Source of the DNA: a virus
Length of the DNA stretch: 33,690 nucleotides
IMG/VR virus record: IMGVR_UViG_3300049893_001047
Coordinates: 1-33,690 of that record
Reading direction: 5' to 3' (one strand)
Shown here: one piece after another, positions 5,668-14,163 of the stretch
Position numbering within the stretch: position 1 is the stretch's first letter
Layout: the number at the start of each line of letters is the position of its first letter
Notes under the pieces: model-generated
Told to the model about the DNA's origin: nothing
Database searches by the model: none
Seen by the model: the letters and a program-made list of their open reading frames with translations, nothing else
Translations under genes and position numbers: made by a program

Positions 5668-6149
5668 TGTCAGCCTACGAGGACGTAGCCGACGCCATCC
5701 GCCACATGCACGGTGCCTTGGACAAGGTGCTGGCACAGATACCCAAGGCCGAGGAGTTTTGGGCCACCAGGGACATGATCGACACGGAGAAGGTGTGTCT
5801 TGACACCTTCAAGGCCGAGGCGAACCAGGCGCGGGCCAAGGTCCGCAAGGCAGCCCAGGACGAGAAGGAAGCCCTCAAGGTGGAGCAACAGGCCTTCCTG
5901 GAGGTGGCCAAGGCAGCCCATGCCACGGAGATGGCGAAGCTGGCCGAGGCCAAGGAACGGGTACGCCGGGATACCGTGGCCTTGAAGGCGGAACTAGCGG
6001 ATATCCACAAGCAAGTGGTCGAGGCAAGAGCAGCCTTGTCTGTGGAGCAGGCGAAGGTAGAAATGGCCGTCAAGGAGCTTACCACGCGCCGGGAGGCCAT
6101 ACGGGATTTACAGGCTTCCATGGGAGCGATCTTTCAGAAGGCGATGTGA
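5667..6149 (+). CDS. Coiled-coil protein, unknown virion or chaperone role
   Basis: This 160-residue protein has a strong AAAGGAGG ribosome site. After a short N-terminal part (MSAYEDVADAIRHMHGALDK), residues from about 35 to 155 form one long, Ala/Glu/Lys-rich helix with heptad character (AKVRKAAQDEKEALKVEQQA, then LAEAKERVRRDTVALKAELA, then EQAKVEMAVKELTTRREAIR). No membrane segment is visible. A trimeric coiled coil just before a giant fibre gene could be a fibre stalk, connector or assembly chaperone. Enzymatic function is not expected. Confidence 0.7.
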   Translation: MSAYEDVADAIRHMHGALDKVLAQIPKAEEFWATRDMIDTEKVCLDTFKAEANQARAKVRKAAQDEKEALKVEQQAFLEVAKAAHATEMAKLAEAKERVRRDTVALKAELADIHKQVVEARAALSVEQAKVEMAVKELTTRREAIRDLQASMGAIFQKAM

Positions 6150-6152
6150 TCC

Positions 6153-6218
6153 ATGGCTACGGCCATTTCACATTCAGCGGGGCATAGGACCGCCCACCCT
6201 GGCAAGCGGGGTGGGTGA
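6153..6218 (+). CDS. Possible 21-codon leader peptide before the giant fibre gene
   Basis: An ATG at 6153 opens a 21-codon frame (MATAISHSAGHRTAHPGKRG then Gly) whose TGA at 6216-6218 overlaps the ATG of the fibre gene at 6218. Its end also forms the hairpin that covers the region just before that ATG. Its ribosome site is poor, so it may not be translated; the overlap would be compatible with translational coupling. Confidence 0.25.
   Translation: MATAISHSAGHRTAHPGKRGG
6191..6217 (+). promoter_or_regulatory. Hairpin sequestering the fibre-gene ribosome site
   Basis: CCCACCC (6193-6199) and GGGTGGG (6209-6215) pair perfectly across a 9-base loop, and one wobble plus one C-G pair extend the stem to 6191/6217. 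The 3' arm contains the only G-rich ribosome-site candidate for the ATG at 6218. Translation might therefore depend on ribosomes arriving from the 21-codon frame or from the gene ending at 6149. Confidence 0.4.
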
Positions 6219-9200
6219 TGGCATACCTCGTCAACGCAATACTCACGGCGCAAGAAGATACGACGGTATCGTCTGTTGAGGTTGACATTGGCGAAACAAA
6301 GTCAGGCGATCTCATTGTATTATTCGTCAATGAAACCAACTCGCATGTAATAACATACCCCGCTGGATACACGGAGTTCGTAGCACAGCAGGGAACCGGC
6401 GCCGTTTGCCGTTTCGGTGGTTGCTATAAGATAGCGGGAGCGAATGAAACAAACCCTACGGTTAGCACAGCATCGGCAATCGCATTCACTGTCGGGGCTG
6501 AAATATACCGTGACGTTGATGGAACGGTCCCGTTCGATGTAACCGACGTGACGCTTTGCACCGGGTCCATCAATTCCGGTTCAACTACGCTGACTTTCTC
6601 TGGTGCCACTGGTGATTTCGTGGCAGGCGTGACTATCATGGTCCCTGGTGCTGGGCCGTCGGGTGCGAACCTACTGGCGTATGTCTCATCTGTTGGCGCG
6701 GGGACTGCCACCTTGGCGACGGCTGCATCAACAACGGTGTCAAACGTTACCGTTAAAAAGGCCCCGGCGCAAATAGTACATTCTGGAAACTCTACCACAA
6801 CGTCGTGCGTGATTGCTCCTATAACCCCAGCGAACAACGGGGGCCTGATCGTAGATACGATCATGCAGCAATCGGGTAACGCATATTACAATCTCACGAC
6901 TCGCAAGCAGAACGTCCTATACAGTCCAACCGGTAGAGTCATATTCTCACAGGCATTCGGCCAAGGCACGGCGGCAGCTATATCGTCAGAGACAATAACA
7001 AGCTCGGCAAACGTGCGCTATTTATCTGTACGTTTTGTCCTACGCAATAAAAGTGGCGGGCGCAAAGCGCCAATCGCTACTGGCGGGATTGAATACGTCA
7101 AAAGGTTCGGGACTGTCGATTCCGTGTCTCCGGTCGCGCAGATTACGACACGGAGAGCATCTTTCCTAGGCGTAAACACCGACGCTTTTAACACGATTAC
7201 CTTAGACGAAACACAAAGAATCCCATCGCCACCTTTCGCGGGCGGATTCATTACCTGGTCCGTGGTAGCTCACGCGCACCCAGCTAATGGTGCGCTATAT
7301 TATGGATTTGTAATCCCAGCACTGTCGTCTGCGGACCTGAGCGGCGTCTTCACTGTCGGATATGGTCAGACCGGCATGAATATCGCGCCAGCTACCTTCG
7401 GGATGTACCTTGAAGATAGCGCAGGAAATTGGGCGTATCGCAGGATGTACTATCCTCCAGCGTCATCATCTGGTGGTGCAACCCCTACCAATGTTACGAT
7501 GTTTCACGGTGCGTTTTCAGGCCTGACGCTCATTGATTCCAGTGGCGTATTGGACATCACGGACATCAAGTATTTCGGTTTGGTGTGGAAAAGGAGCGGA
7601 ACCAACACCGCAACACGCTATGTGTCGCTTACTGGTCTGGCAAAGGCAGCCCCGCTAATCCTGACCGGAGGGTTGACCCCGAGAGAAATATCACGCTACC
7701 TTAATGGGTTCGGTGACGGGTTCCGCGCATCATCGCAAGGCGAATTGCAGGATGTATGGTGCACCGACGTTCAGATCGGTGATGGAACCAATTTAACCAC
7801 CTTTGCAGGTATTGCGGCTTCTGTCGAATACCCGTACCTCGTCAAAAACTACCTCGTCGGTTCACTGGTAAACACAATCACATTCAAGGCCAGCGCATCC
7901 GATACGATTGACCTTCGGCAATGGCCGGTGTCGTCGGCTAAAGTAATCAACATTACCTTGCACGCTGACTACAGCACGAGTGCAACGACTTATACGCAGG
8001 GCTGGATCGCACGGGGAACAAAACTAACCTGGAAAACAGGTGTCCCTTTTACCGGTATATCCGTAATTGCTAACGAGGTTATAGACGCAAAAGGCGCGGC
8101 GGTTGTCGATTGTGTAATCACGGAGACATTAGCGACCTCGACCCAGGCGGCGATCAAGTTTGACACCAATTCGTCAATTACCAGGACGACGATTGACCTT
8201 ACCGGCACGTCGGCTGGGTATCATATCGAGCTAGGTACGTCGGTTACCGCTTTCACGCTGACGGATGTGACCTTCACCGGCACGCCGGGAACCGACAAGA
8301 TCCACGTCTTGAAGACGACCGGAACCGTGACGATCACTGTGGCAGGAACGACATCGCTGGTGGCTGGTGACATCACCAGCGAAGGCGCGACCGTTTCCCT
8401 CGTCGTACCGACTGCCGACATCACCGTCACGTCCACCGAAGCGGATACGCTTTTACAGATCATCACGAACGGGACGCAAACCGTCCTGGCCAGCGCAACC
8501 GCCGCAAGCCTCGTCTACACGCACTCAGGGCAGACGGTGACCGTCGTCGCTCAGAAGGCCGGCTTCCTGACGCAAAGGCGCGTTGGCATCCCCCTGTCAG
8601 GCACGATGACCGAGGCCTTCACGCTTGAGCCGGACTACAACTACAACGCCGCGCATGGCCTGACGTACGGGGTAGACGCAAGCTGGAGCCGGGCGAATAA
8701 CGAATTGTCAGTCCCGACGTGGGGGCCGAATATCCGTGACGTTTATTCTCTGATCGTCGATGCATTCCGCACCGAATCGAGCCTGATAAACACCGCGCTC
8801 AATCTTTCGATGAACGGCCCAACGACTCTGTTCCTGACCGAAGGTGCAGAGGGGACAAGCGACGCTGACATAACGAACATGACCGGCGGCGGCGTCAGAT
8901 ATCTTGACCCAGCAGGCGCGACCACCGCTGAATTTGTAGGCGCTCTGTCGCAGAACGTGGTCGCCGGAACGCAGGTCCGCTACGAATTGGGGGCCGGGGC
9001 CATCGCCAACGCCAGGGCAACCGGCAACGTCAATGAGATCATCAAGGCATATGGGGATTCGACACACGGCAACTTCGACAAGCGTACCAACCTCCAATTC
9101 AAGGCCCAGCGCAACGGTTACCGTCAAGCCGAGGTTGACGTTCTGGTATCCTATGGCCTCGCCGCGCTAGAACCGACGCTTTACATCATATCGCTGACCA

Positions 9201-10384
9201 TGCTGCCGATTGACGGCCTGACGCTGGGCGATCCCGGCGCGACCGGCCTGACGATCACCGACGATACCGCTGCCCCCATCCTGTGGGATGCAGGCGACGG
9301 TGACTTGTACTATTCCATGACGATCACCGACACCGGCAGCAATTCCGGTGACACCATACTGCGCTGGACCAACTATCACTTCGCACAGTCTGGCAACTTC
9401 CAGGGCAAGCGGACGTTCGACTGGCCGGAAGCGATCTTGGATAATGGCGCGAAATATGAAACACTGGTCGGCATCCTGCACAACGCCCCGGATGCGGTGG
9501 TCGGCGTGCGCGTCATCCGCCCCGGCAACGTGCCTCACCCTGACTTTACCCGGTTTCAGTCCGACTCCGGGGATTACGGCACGCCTCCCGTCCAGGCGAC
9601 CGGCAGCATCACCGGCCTCCCCGCCGGGAGCCGCATCCGCATCCGCAACCAGACGACCGCAACGGAGATGTACAACGACATCATCGCCGGAACGAGCTAC
9701 ACCGTCAATTACATCGACGGAACCGGATACACCGCAGGGGATGTGGTCAAGGTGCGCGTCGCCAACGACGACGGGACGACCCACTACGATCCGCAGGAAT
9801 ACACAGCAATCGTCAGCGCATCCGGCTGGTCTGTCGGCGTGGACCTCCAGATATGCTCCATCTGCACGACCTGGGGAATCGACGGCTCCGCGCAGTCGCA
9901 GTATTCACTCGACAACGGCAACATCGACATCGACATCAGCCTCGGCGGTGCCTACACCAAGAAGTCGGTAGCGGCATGGTGGCGTTGGATTCTGATGACC
10001 GAGGAAGGCATCAGGGACTTCTGGGGCGCGTATGTGTTGGAGGCCGTCAATTCGATCCGGCAGGAGGTATCGGTTGCCGACGTGCTCTTGCAGAACCTCG
10101 ACGCAACCATATCGGTAAAGTTTACCGACAACGATGTCCGCTATTACCGCAGCGACTATTCCCTGCCCTACGACGACAGCCCCGGATACGGTTCGATCTT
10201 CATGGACTACGCGGGCGTGCCGCTGGTGGTTTCTACCGGCGGGTCGGCGCTGACTCCTGCGGAATCGGCGCACCTTCTTGGCCTGGACACCGATGCGGTG
10301 AATATCGAGTCCATCAACGGAGCCGAAGTCATTGGCACCGGGACGACCGGCGACGCTTGGCGCGGTGTGGGTGTGAGTCCCTGA
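6218..10384 (+). CDS. Giant tail fibre/tail structural protein (1388 residues)
   Basis: The ATG at 6218 is chosen; a GTG immediately before it is the alternative. The protein is almost entirely Thr/Ser/Gly/Val-rich beta-structure, with no enzymatic motif seen. The first two thirds contain repeated short strands (for example TLTFSGATGDFVAGVTIMVPG). A segment near residues 600-730 looks like a beta-helix (ITRTTIDLTGTSAGYHIELG). The C-terminal third carries a block familiar from phage tail proteins: RFQSDSGDYGTPPVQ near residue 1110, GSITGLPAGSRIRIRNQTTA, a CSICTTWGIDGS segment near 1210, a Trp-rich stretch (SVAAWWRWILM), and near the end LTPAESAHLLGLDTDA, a common tip motif. Codon use and GC content of the first part (to about 8200) look lower and more varied than those of the rest, suggesting an exchanged N-terminal module. 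A host-binding role is inferred. Confidence 0.75.
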   Translation: MAYLVNAILTAQEDTTVSSVEVDIGETKSGDLIVLFVNETNSHVITYPAGYTEFVAQQGTGAVCRFGGCYKIAGANETNPTVSTASAIAFTVGAEIYRDVDGTVPFDVTDVTLCTGSINSGSTTLTFSGATGDFVAGVTIMVPGAGPSGANLLAYVSSVGAGTATLATAASTTVSNVTVKKAPAQIVHSGNSTTTSCVIAPITPANNGGLIVDTIMQQSGNAYYNLTTRKQNVLYSPTGRVIFSQAFGQGTAAAISSETITSSANVRYLSVRFVLRNKSGGRKAPIATGGIEYVKRFGTVDSVSPVAQITTRRASFLGVNTDAFNTITLDETQRIPSPPFAGGFITWSVVAHAHPANGALYYGFVIPALSSADLSGVFTVGYGQTGMNIAPATFGMYLEDSAGNWAYRRMYYPPASSSGGATPTNVTMFHGAFSGLTLIDSSGVLDITDIKYFGLVWKRSGTNTATRYVSLTGLAKAAPLILTGGLTPREISRYLNGFGDGFRASSQGELQDVWCTDVQIGDGTNLTTFAGIAASVEYPYLVKNYLVGSLVNTITFKASASDTIDLRQWPVSSAKVINITLHADYSTSATTYTQGWIARGTKLTWKTGVPFTGISVIANEVIDAKGAAVVDCVITETLATSTQAAIKFDTNSSITRTTIDLTGTSAGYHIELGTSVTAFTLTDVTFTGTPGTDKIHVLKTTGTVTITVAGTTSLVAGDITSEGATVSLVVPTADITVTSTEADTLLQIITNGTQTVLASATAASLVYTHSGQTVTVVAQKAGFLTQRRVGIPLSGTMTEAFTLEPDYNYNAAHGLTYGVDASWSRANNELSVPTWGPNIRDVYSLIVDAFRTESSLINTALNLSMNGPTTLFLTEGAEGTSDADITNMTGGGVRYLDPAGATTAEFVGALSQNVVAGTQVRYELGAGAIANARATGNVNEIIKAYGDSTHGNFDKRTNLQFKAQRNGYRQAEVDVLVSYGLAALEPTLYIISLTMLPIDGLTLGDPGATGLTITDDTAAPILWDAGDGDLYYSMTITDTGSNSGDTILRWTNYHFAQSGNFQGKRTFDWPEAILDNGAKYETLVGILHNAPDAVVGVRVIRPGNVPHPDFTRFQSDSGDYGTPPVQATGSITGLPAGSRIRIRNQTTATEMYNDIIAGTSYTVNYIDGTGYTAGDVVKVRVANDDGTTHYDPQEYTAIVSASGWSVGVDLQICSICTTWGIDGSAQSQYSLDNGNIDIDISLGGAYTKKSVAAWWRWILMTEEGIRDFWGAYVLEAVNSIRQEVSVADVLLQNLDATISVKFTDNDVRYYRSDYSLPYDDSPGYGSIFMDYAGVPLVVSTGGSALTPAESAHLLGLDTDAVNIESINGAEVIGTGTTGDAWRGVGVSP

Positions 10385-10527
10385 TGTTCAGCCCCTCCTC
10401 CTTCAAGTCGGAGTCCTTTCACCCTGTCTCATGGAAAGGATTAGGGGGAGTGATCCCTTCCATTGTGCGGAAGATCCGCTACCTTGGTGTCGGCCTGCGT
10501 CGTGGGCTGCGACTCCACAGGAGATAA
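10384..10527 (+). CDS. Small basic protein overlapping the fibre stop, tentative
   Basis: A 47-codon frame starts at the ATG overlapping the giant fibre stop (TGATG), a classic coupling arrangement, and ends 3 bases before the next gene. The product (MFSPSSFKSESFHPVSWKGL, then a basic tail with IRYLGVGLRRGLRLHRR) is strongly basic and probably amphipathic. If it is not translated, the 146 bases here would be an otherwise empty gap in a tightly packed operon. No function is recognised. Confidence 0.4.
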   Translation: MFSPSSFKSESFHPVSWKGLGGVIPSIVRKIRYLGVGLRRGLRLHRR

Positions 10528-10530
10528 GTC

Positions 10531-10872
10531 ATGCACCTGACGCAGATGGATACGGGGCCGTTTACCGTCGCCGTCACGGTGCCGGTGGACGGGGCCAAGA
10601 TCCGCACCCTACTCACCTCTGATGGCGGGCCTTCCCCGACCTACAAGTACGCCAAGATCGACGGACTGGCTCCGGCATCGGCGTCCGAGCGTGCGGCCCT
10701 GTTGTTCACCTCTGTCCGCCCCGGCGCGACGAGTTTGGTGGCCGGAGATTGGAACCATGCCAAGACGATCCCGGCAGGCGAGGAATATGAATTGCCGTTT
10801 GACAACATGCTGGATGCATACCTCAAGCCTGTAGCCGCCAGTCCGTGTGCCACCCTGCTGATCGTGGGGTAG
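10531..10872 (+). CDS. Small beta-rich virion-type protein, unknown
   Basis: This 113-residue protein follows an AGGAG ribosome site. Its sequence alternates strands and turns (GPFTVAVTVPVDGAKIRTLL, YAKIDGLAPASASERAALLF, AGEEYELPFDNMLDAYLKPV) and ends in a hydrophobic strand (CATLLIVG), as in small beta-sandwich structural proteins of phage heads or fibres. It sits between the two large fibre genes with 3-base spacing on both sides, so a role in fibre attachment or assembly is plausible but not shown. Confidence 0.6.
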   Translation: MHLTQMDTGPFTVAVTVPVDGAKIRTLLTSDGGPSPTYKYAKIDGLAPASASERAALLFTSVRPGATSLVAGDWNHAKTIPAGEEYELPFDNMLDAYLKPVAASPCATLLIVG

Positions 10873-10875
10873 GGC

Positions 10876-13311
10876 ATGCGGACTAGCACACCGAAGTTCC
10901 AACAATCCAACGGGTTCCGGCGTGGGCAGCCCGTGGTGCGGTCTGGTGGCAGGTTCGTCCTAGCCACGGAGGCTACCGGATTCGACGGGTTGGTCGGGTC
11001 GATCTTGTCAGCCGACCAATTCGAGCTTGTGACCAGTGGAGAACTGGACGGGGTTCCAGCCCTCCTTGTGCCAGGCGACGGGTCCGTCTGGTACCTGTCG
11101 AGCACCCCAGGCGTCCTGGCCTTGAGCGGCACGACACAGGTGTGCAAGGTTTTCGGGCAGACGGTACTGCTGGTTCCGACAGGAGGAGCATCTTCGGGAG
11201 GTGGCGGGATCACCATTCCCTGGAGCGGGACAACCCCCATCACGACCGCCTTCCGTTCTGCGGGGTCTCCTGGTGCATCTGTGGCAGGGTTAGTCCATGA
11301 GGACCACAAGCACCCCTTGGACCTCGGATCGACGCTGACGCGGCTCGCAGACGCCTCGGAGGCGGGCATTGCAATGGTGCTGGCCGCGACTCCAGACGAT
11401 CAGGAAGGGCTGTTAGGCCTTCGGTACCTTCGGGCGACCTTAGCGCGGTATATGACCTTGAACGGGCTTGCTCACACGGGGGAGAGGGTTTTCACCTTCC
11501 CTGACCAAGATGGCACGATCGCAGTCCTTGAGCGGGAGCAGACCTTTACCTTCCGGCAGCATGTCACCGGCCTAGCGCCGACAGGCCTCGTCGCAAACGA
11601 GGTGCAGCTTGGCGGCGGGACGGTGGTGATCGGCGCGGAATTGGGTGTCGGGGCGATGCCAACCACCACGGCATTCTCGGTCTTCGACAACGCCCAGAAA
11701 TGGGTGCAATTTAAGGGGATCGGACCTACCCCACTTCCGGGTACTGGGCACATCCTTACCACCGAGACCCTGATTGGCGGCGGGAAGATATGGTCTAGCA
11801 ACGGGATTAGGCTGTTCGGCGGCGACATCATCACGCGAGCCGGGGGTGGCGAGCCTCGGCCTAGCCCGATCATCATTCAAGCCCCAAGCAGCGGGTTTCC
11901 GGCTGACGGCTTGCACCTGATGTTCGCCAACAAACTGGGATACCAACTCGCACACATCGGCATAAGCAACAACGAGAATGGCCACCTCGATGTGTCGTTT
12001 GAGTTGATGCCGCAAGGGATGCGGTTCGCGTCGTCGTTCGGAAGGTTAGCGGATTGGCTGACATATGTGACTTTGTATGGGGCGAACCCTAACACCGCAG
12101 TGACGAGTCAAGTTCTAGTAGGGGGCGGGTATGTTTTTGCCGGGCAGCAGGTGTCTGCCGGATTGCTGACCTCCGGCATTCGCACATACATGAACACTAC
12201 CGAAATCGGCATATCCAACTATGGTGTAGGTGGCGCGTCGATACAAATGTCCGCGAACAACATGCTGTTCAGCGTAGACAACGGAGCGATGCAGTTATCC
12301 GCGTTCAGCCACATAGAGATGACCCCGGCGACGAGCGGGCTGGTGCGGATGCTCGGCGCGACGGCTCCGACGAGCGTCACCGCGCCAGAGGTAGCGATAG
12401 GAGACGGGCGTATCTGGTCGTCAGGCACTGTTACTATTGGTCCTCTCGGCAAAGGCTCTTTGTACGCCGGATCCTGGTTCGGGCGGGCATCCGCCCCAGG
12501 GGACGGGGCTAGAATAACGCTAGGCGACGGTTTCGAGCTTAGCTCTCCTAGCGGAACATCCTGGGCGACGTGGACAAGCGGTGACAACTGTTTAACTGTT
12601 ATCGGCACCGCCCCATCATCCGTCGCAAGCGGGGAAGTGAAGATTGGTGGTGGTCAGGTATGGGCGAAGAATCTAGTAATGGCCTATGCTGGGGCCGACA
12701 CAGGATCGGACACCTTCGGCGCAGCCGTTCAGCTAGGGTGCTCGGCGGATAATGGTGGGGCGTACTTCCAATTAGGGGCGGGATATCATCTCGATCTATG
12801 GTCATACAACGCCGGATGGGCTAAATCTCTTAGGGTGCAAAAGGATGGGGTGTCCATATTTTATGGCACCGCACCGTCTACTATTGGATCAGGAGAGGTG
12901 AAGATAGCCGGTGGGCGCGTCTGGTCTGGGCAAAACGGCGGCGGCCCGGGTCTCATCCTATCTGATACTGCAGGCGGCGGGCGTCGCTGGGAACTCTACG
13001 TCAACGGTAATACCGCTAACGCCTTGGCGATCTACAACCGAACAGATAACAACTACCCCATCGAATGGTTGAGCGATGGTAGAACGGTATTCCGCGGTGC
13101 TGCGGCAGGTACGCCCGCCGCGAATACCGTCGAAATTGGTGGCGGGTATGTGCAGGCAGCAAACACGATCTTCTGCGGCGGTGGTATCTACGCGGGGAAC
13201 GGAAGCTACGTCTGGAAGATGAGCGGATATACCGCAGGTGCGCCTGCCGCTACCGGCTACGCGACGATCACGATCAACGGCACCACCTACAAACTGCTCT
13301 GCTCGACCTAA
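10876..13311 (+). CDS. Modular tail fibre protein with seven internal repeats (811 residues)
   Basis: The N-terminal 130 residues are a small beta domain with a Gly/Ser hinge (TGGASSGGGGITI) followed by HEDHKHPLD near residue 141, a motif common at the start of phage fibre shafts. From residue 231 to 760 a motif of the form G-T-A-P-S-x-V-x-x-x-E-V-x-I-G-G-G-x-V-W recurs seven times (starting near 231, 282, 401, 493, 576, 663 and 740), separated by variable Gly-rich segments of 50-120 residues. The end (GYATITINGTTYKLL) is a typical fibre C-terminus. The pattern suggests a repetitive beta-shaft with variable surface inserts that contact the host. It is probably a structural receptor-binding component; no depolymerase motif is evident. 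Confidence 0.8.
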   Translation: MRTSTPKFQQSNGFRRGQPVVRSGGRFVLATEATGFDGLVGSILSADQFELVTSGELDGVPALLVPGDGSVWYLSSTPGVLALSGTTQVCKVFGQTVLLVPTGGASSGGGGITIPWSGTTPITTAFRSAGSPGASVAGLVHEDHKHPLDLGSTLTRLADASEAGIAMVLAATPDDQEGLLGLRYLRATLARYMTLNGLAHTGERVFTFPDQDGTIAVLEREQTFTFRQHVTGLAPTGLVANEVQLGGGTVVIGAELGVGAMPTTTAFSVFDNAQKWVQFKGIGPTPLPGTGHILTTETLIGGGKIWSSNGIRLFGGDIITRAGGGEPRPSPIIIQAPSSGFPADGLHLMFANKLGYQLAHIGISNNENGHLDVSFELMPQGMRFASSFGRLADWLTYVTLYGANPNTAVTSQVLVGGGYVFAGQQVSAGLLTSGIRTYMNTTEIGISNYGVGGASIQMSANNMLFSVDNGAMQLSAFSHIEMTPATSGLVRMLGATAPTSVTAPEVAIGDGRIWSSGTVTIGPLGKGSLYAGSWFGRASAPGDGARITLGDGFELSSPSGTSWATWTSGDNCLTVIGTAPSSVASGEVKIGGGQVWAKNLVMAYAGADTGSDTFGAAVQLGCSADNGGAYFQLGAGYHLDLWSYNAGWAKSLRVQKDGVSIFYGTAPSTIGSGEVKIAGGRVWSGQNGGGPGLILSDTAGGGRRWELYVNGNTANALAIYNRTDNNYPIEWLSDGRTVFRGAAAGTPAANTVEIGGGYVQAANTIFCGGGIYAGNGSYVWKMSGYTAGAPAATGYATITINGTTYKLLCST
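11566..13155 (+). repeat. Seven dispersed coding repeats in the modular fibre gene
   Basis: Each repeat encodes about 20 residues ending in a Gly-Gly-Gly-x-Val-Trp-like turn. Copies five and six are the most alike (GTAPSSVASGEVKIGGGQVW and GTAPSTIGSGEVKIAGGRVW). Spacing is irregular, with 77-120 residues between later copies, so units with different inserts may have been shuffled. Confidence 0.65.
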
Positions 13312-13320
13312 GGACACCAT

Positions 13321-13614
13321 ATGCCCGACGACGTCCTCATCTCGCTCCCCACCATCGTCAAAGCACGGACGGAGGAGATCGTCATCCGCAACCAAGACCC
13401 GGCTGCCCAGCGGGTGGACGTGTACCAGAGCCTTCGACCTATGAAGAACGGCGTGATGGGGTCGCCCATCAAGCACTTCATGCGTTCGGTGCCAGTGGAC
13501 GAGTCCCTTCTCGCCACCGAAATCGACGGAATCACAGGCTTGCAAGTCGTGACGTGGATCGCAAAATGGGCCGCAGCAATCAACGCCGAAGACGGCCCGA
13601 ATCAAGCCATCTAA
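13321..13614 (+). CDS. Small protein after fibre gene, unknown
   Basis: A 97-residue protein with an AGGACACC ribosome site. The first half looks like beta-strands (EEIVIRNQDPAAQRVDVYQSL) and the second is helical with a hydrophobic face (GLQVVTWIAKWAAAINAED). It lacks a signal peptide or clear membrane span. Its place, right after the fibre and before the candidate lysis genes, suggests a fibre or lysis accessory role, but no family is recognised. Confidence 0.6.
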   Translation: MPDDVLISLPTIVKARTEEIVIRNQDPAAQRVDVYQSLRPMKNGVMGSPIKHFMRSVPVDESLLATEIDGITGLQVVTWIAKWAAAINAEDGPNQAI

Positions 13615-13635
13615 CCCAGCCCCAAGGAGGCTACC

Positions 13636-13809
13636 GTGAACCACCAGCAGGCCCTCGCCTATATCCAGCAAGTCGCAACGGACTACCTCAACACCCTTGC
13701 TCCTTCGGCCCGTGTGGCGGTATTGGACAAGATCAACGAGGCTTTTAAGGTGCTCCTGTCCCCTCCTCCCCAGCAATCTCCCCCGGTTAAGGCAGACGAC
13801 CATGGGTAA
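13636..13809 (+). CDS. Small helical protein with GTG start, unknown
   Basis: The GTG at 13636 follows an AAGGAGG ribosome site at ideal distance and opens 57 codons (MNHQQALAYIQQVATDYLNT, then LAPSARVAVLDKINEAFKVL and a Pro-rich acidic tail). The stop (13807-13809) overlaps the next ATG (13802) by 8 bases, implying coupling. The strong ribosome site and tight packing argue that it is real. It looks like a small helical hairpin; the function is unknown. Confidence 0.6.
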   Translation: MNHQQALAYIQQVATDYLNTLAPSARVAVLDKINEAFKVLLSPPPQQSPPVKADDHG

Positions 13810-14110
13810 CAGAGACGCCACCACTGATACCTATAATCGTCGCAACCCAATCGACTGGAAAGGGGTTGTGGTGTGGGTAGTAGGATCTTCTGCCACTTGT
13901 GGGGTGGCTCTGGCCGTATGGGCGCACGGAACCCTGTGGAGCCACGACACCAGGCTGACCCAGGTGGAGTCCAAGGTGCCAACCGTGGAACGGAAGATCG
14001 ACGACCATGAAATCAGGGATTCCAGGAAATGGGACAAACTGGACGACACCTTGATCCGTTTTGAGACGAAGCTGGACGCTATGCGGGACAAGATCGACCA
14101 ACGTAAGTGA
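13802..14110 (+). CDS. Single-span membrane protein with coiled coil, candidate i-spanin
   Basis: The ATG at 13802 overlaps the preceding stop. The 102-residue protein has a basic/polar N-terminus (MGNRDATTDTYNRRNPIDWK), one membrane span at residues 21-42 (GVVVWVVGSSATCGVALAVW), and a charged heptad-like helix from about 50 to 102 (VERKIDDHEIRDSRKWDKLD, then LIRFETKLDAMRDKIDQRK). A short cytoplasmic end, one span and a periplasmic coiled coil is the layout of Rz-like inner-membrane spanins. The following gene is a lipoprotein, which fits an i-spanin/o-spanin pair acting in outer-membrane disruption at lysis. A holin-like or virion role cannot be excluded. Confidence 0.55.
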   Translation: MGNRDATTDTYNRRNPIDWKGVVVWVVGSSATCGVALAVWAHGTLWSHDTRLTQVESKVPTVERKIDDHEIRDSRKWDKLDDTLIRFETKLDAMRDKIDQRK

Positions 14111-14163
14111 CCGCTTCCATTCCATCGCGGGCCGTATATTGTGGTGGAACAGGGGGCGATACC

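Noticed and set aside
10876-13311. Diversity-generating retroelement target in the modular fibre
   Set aside because: No reverse transcriptase or template repeat is seen in the window, and the repeated motifs are spread through the protein rather than forming one variable C-terminal region.
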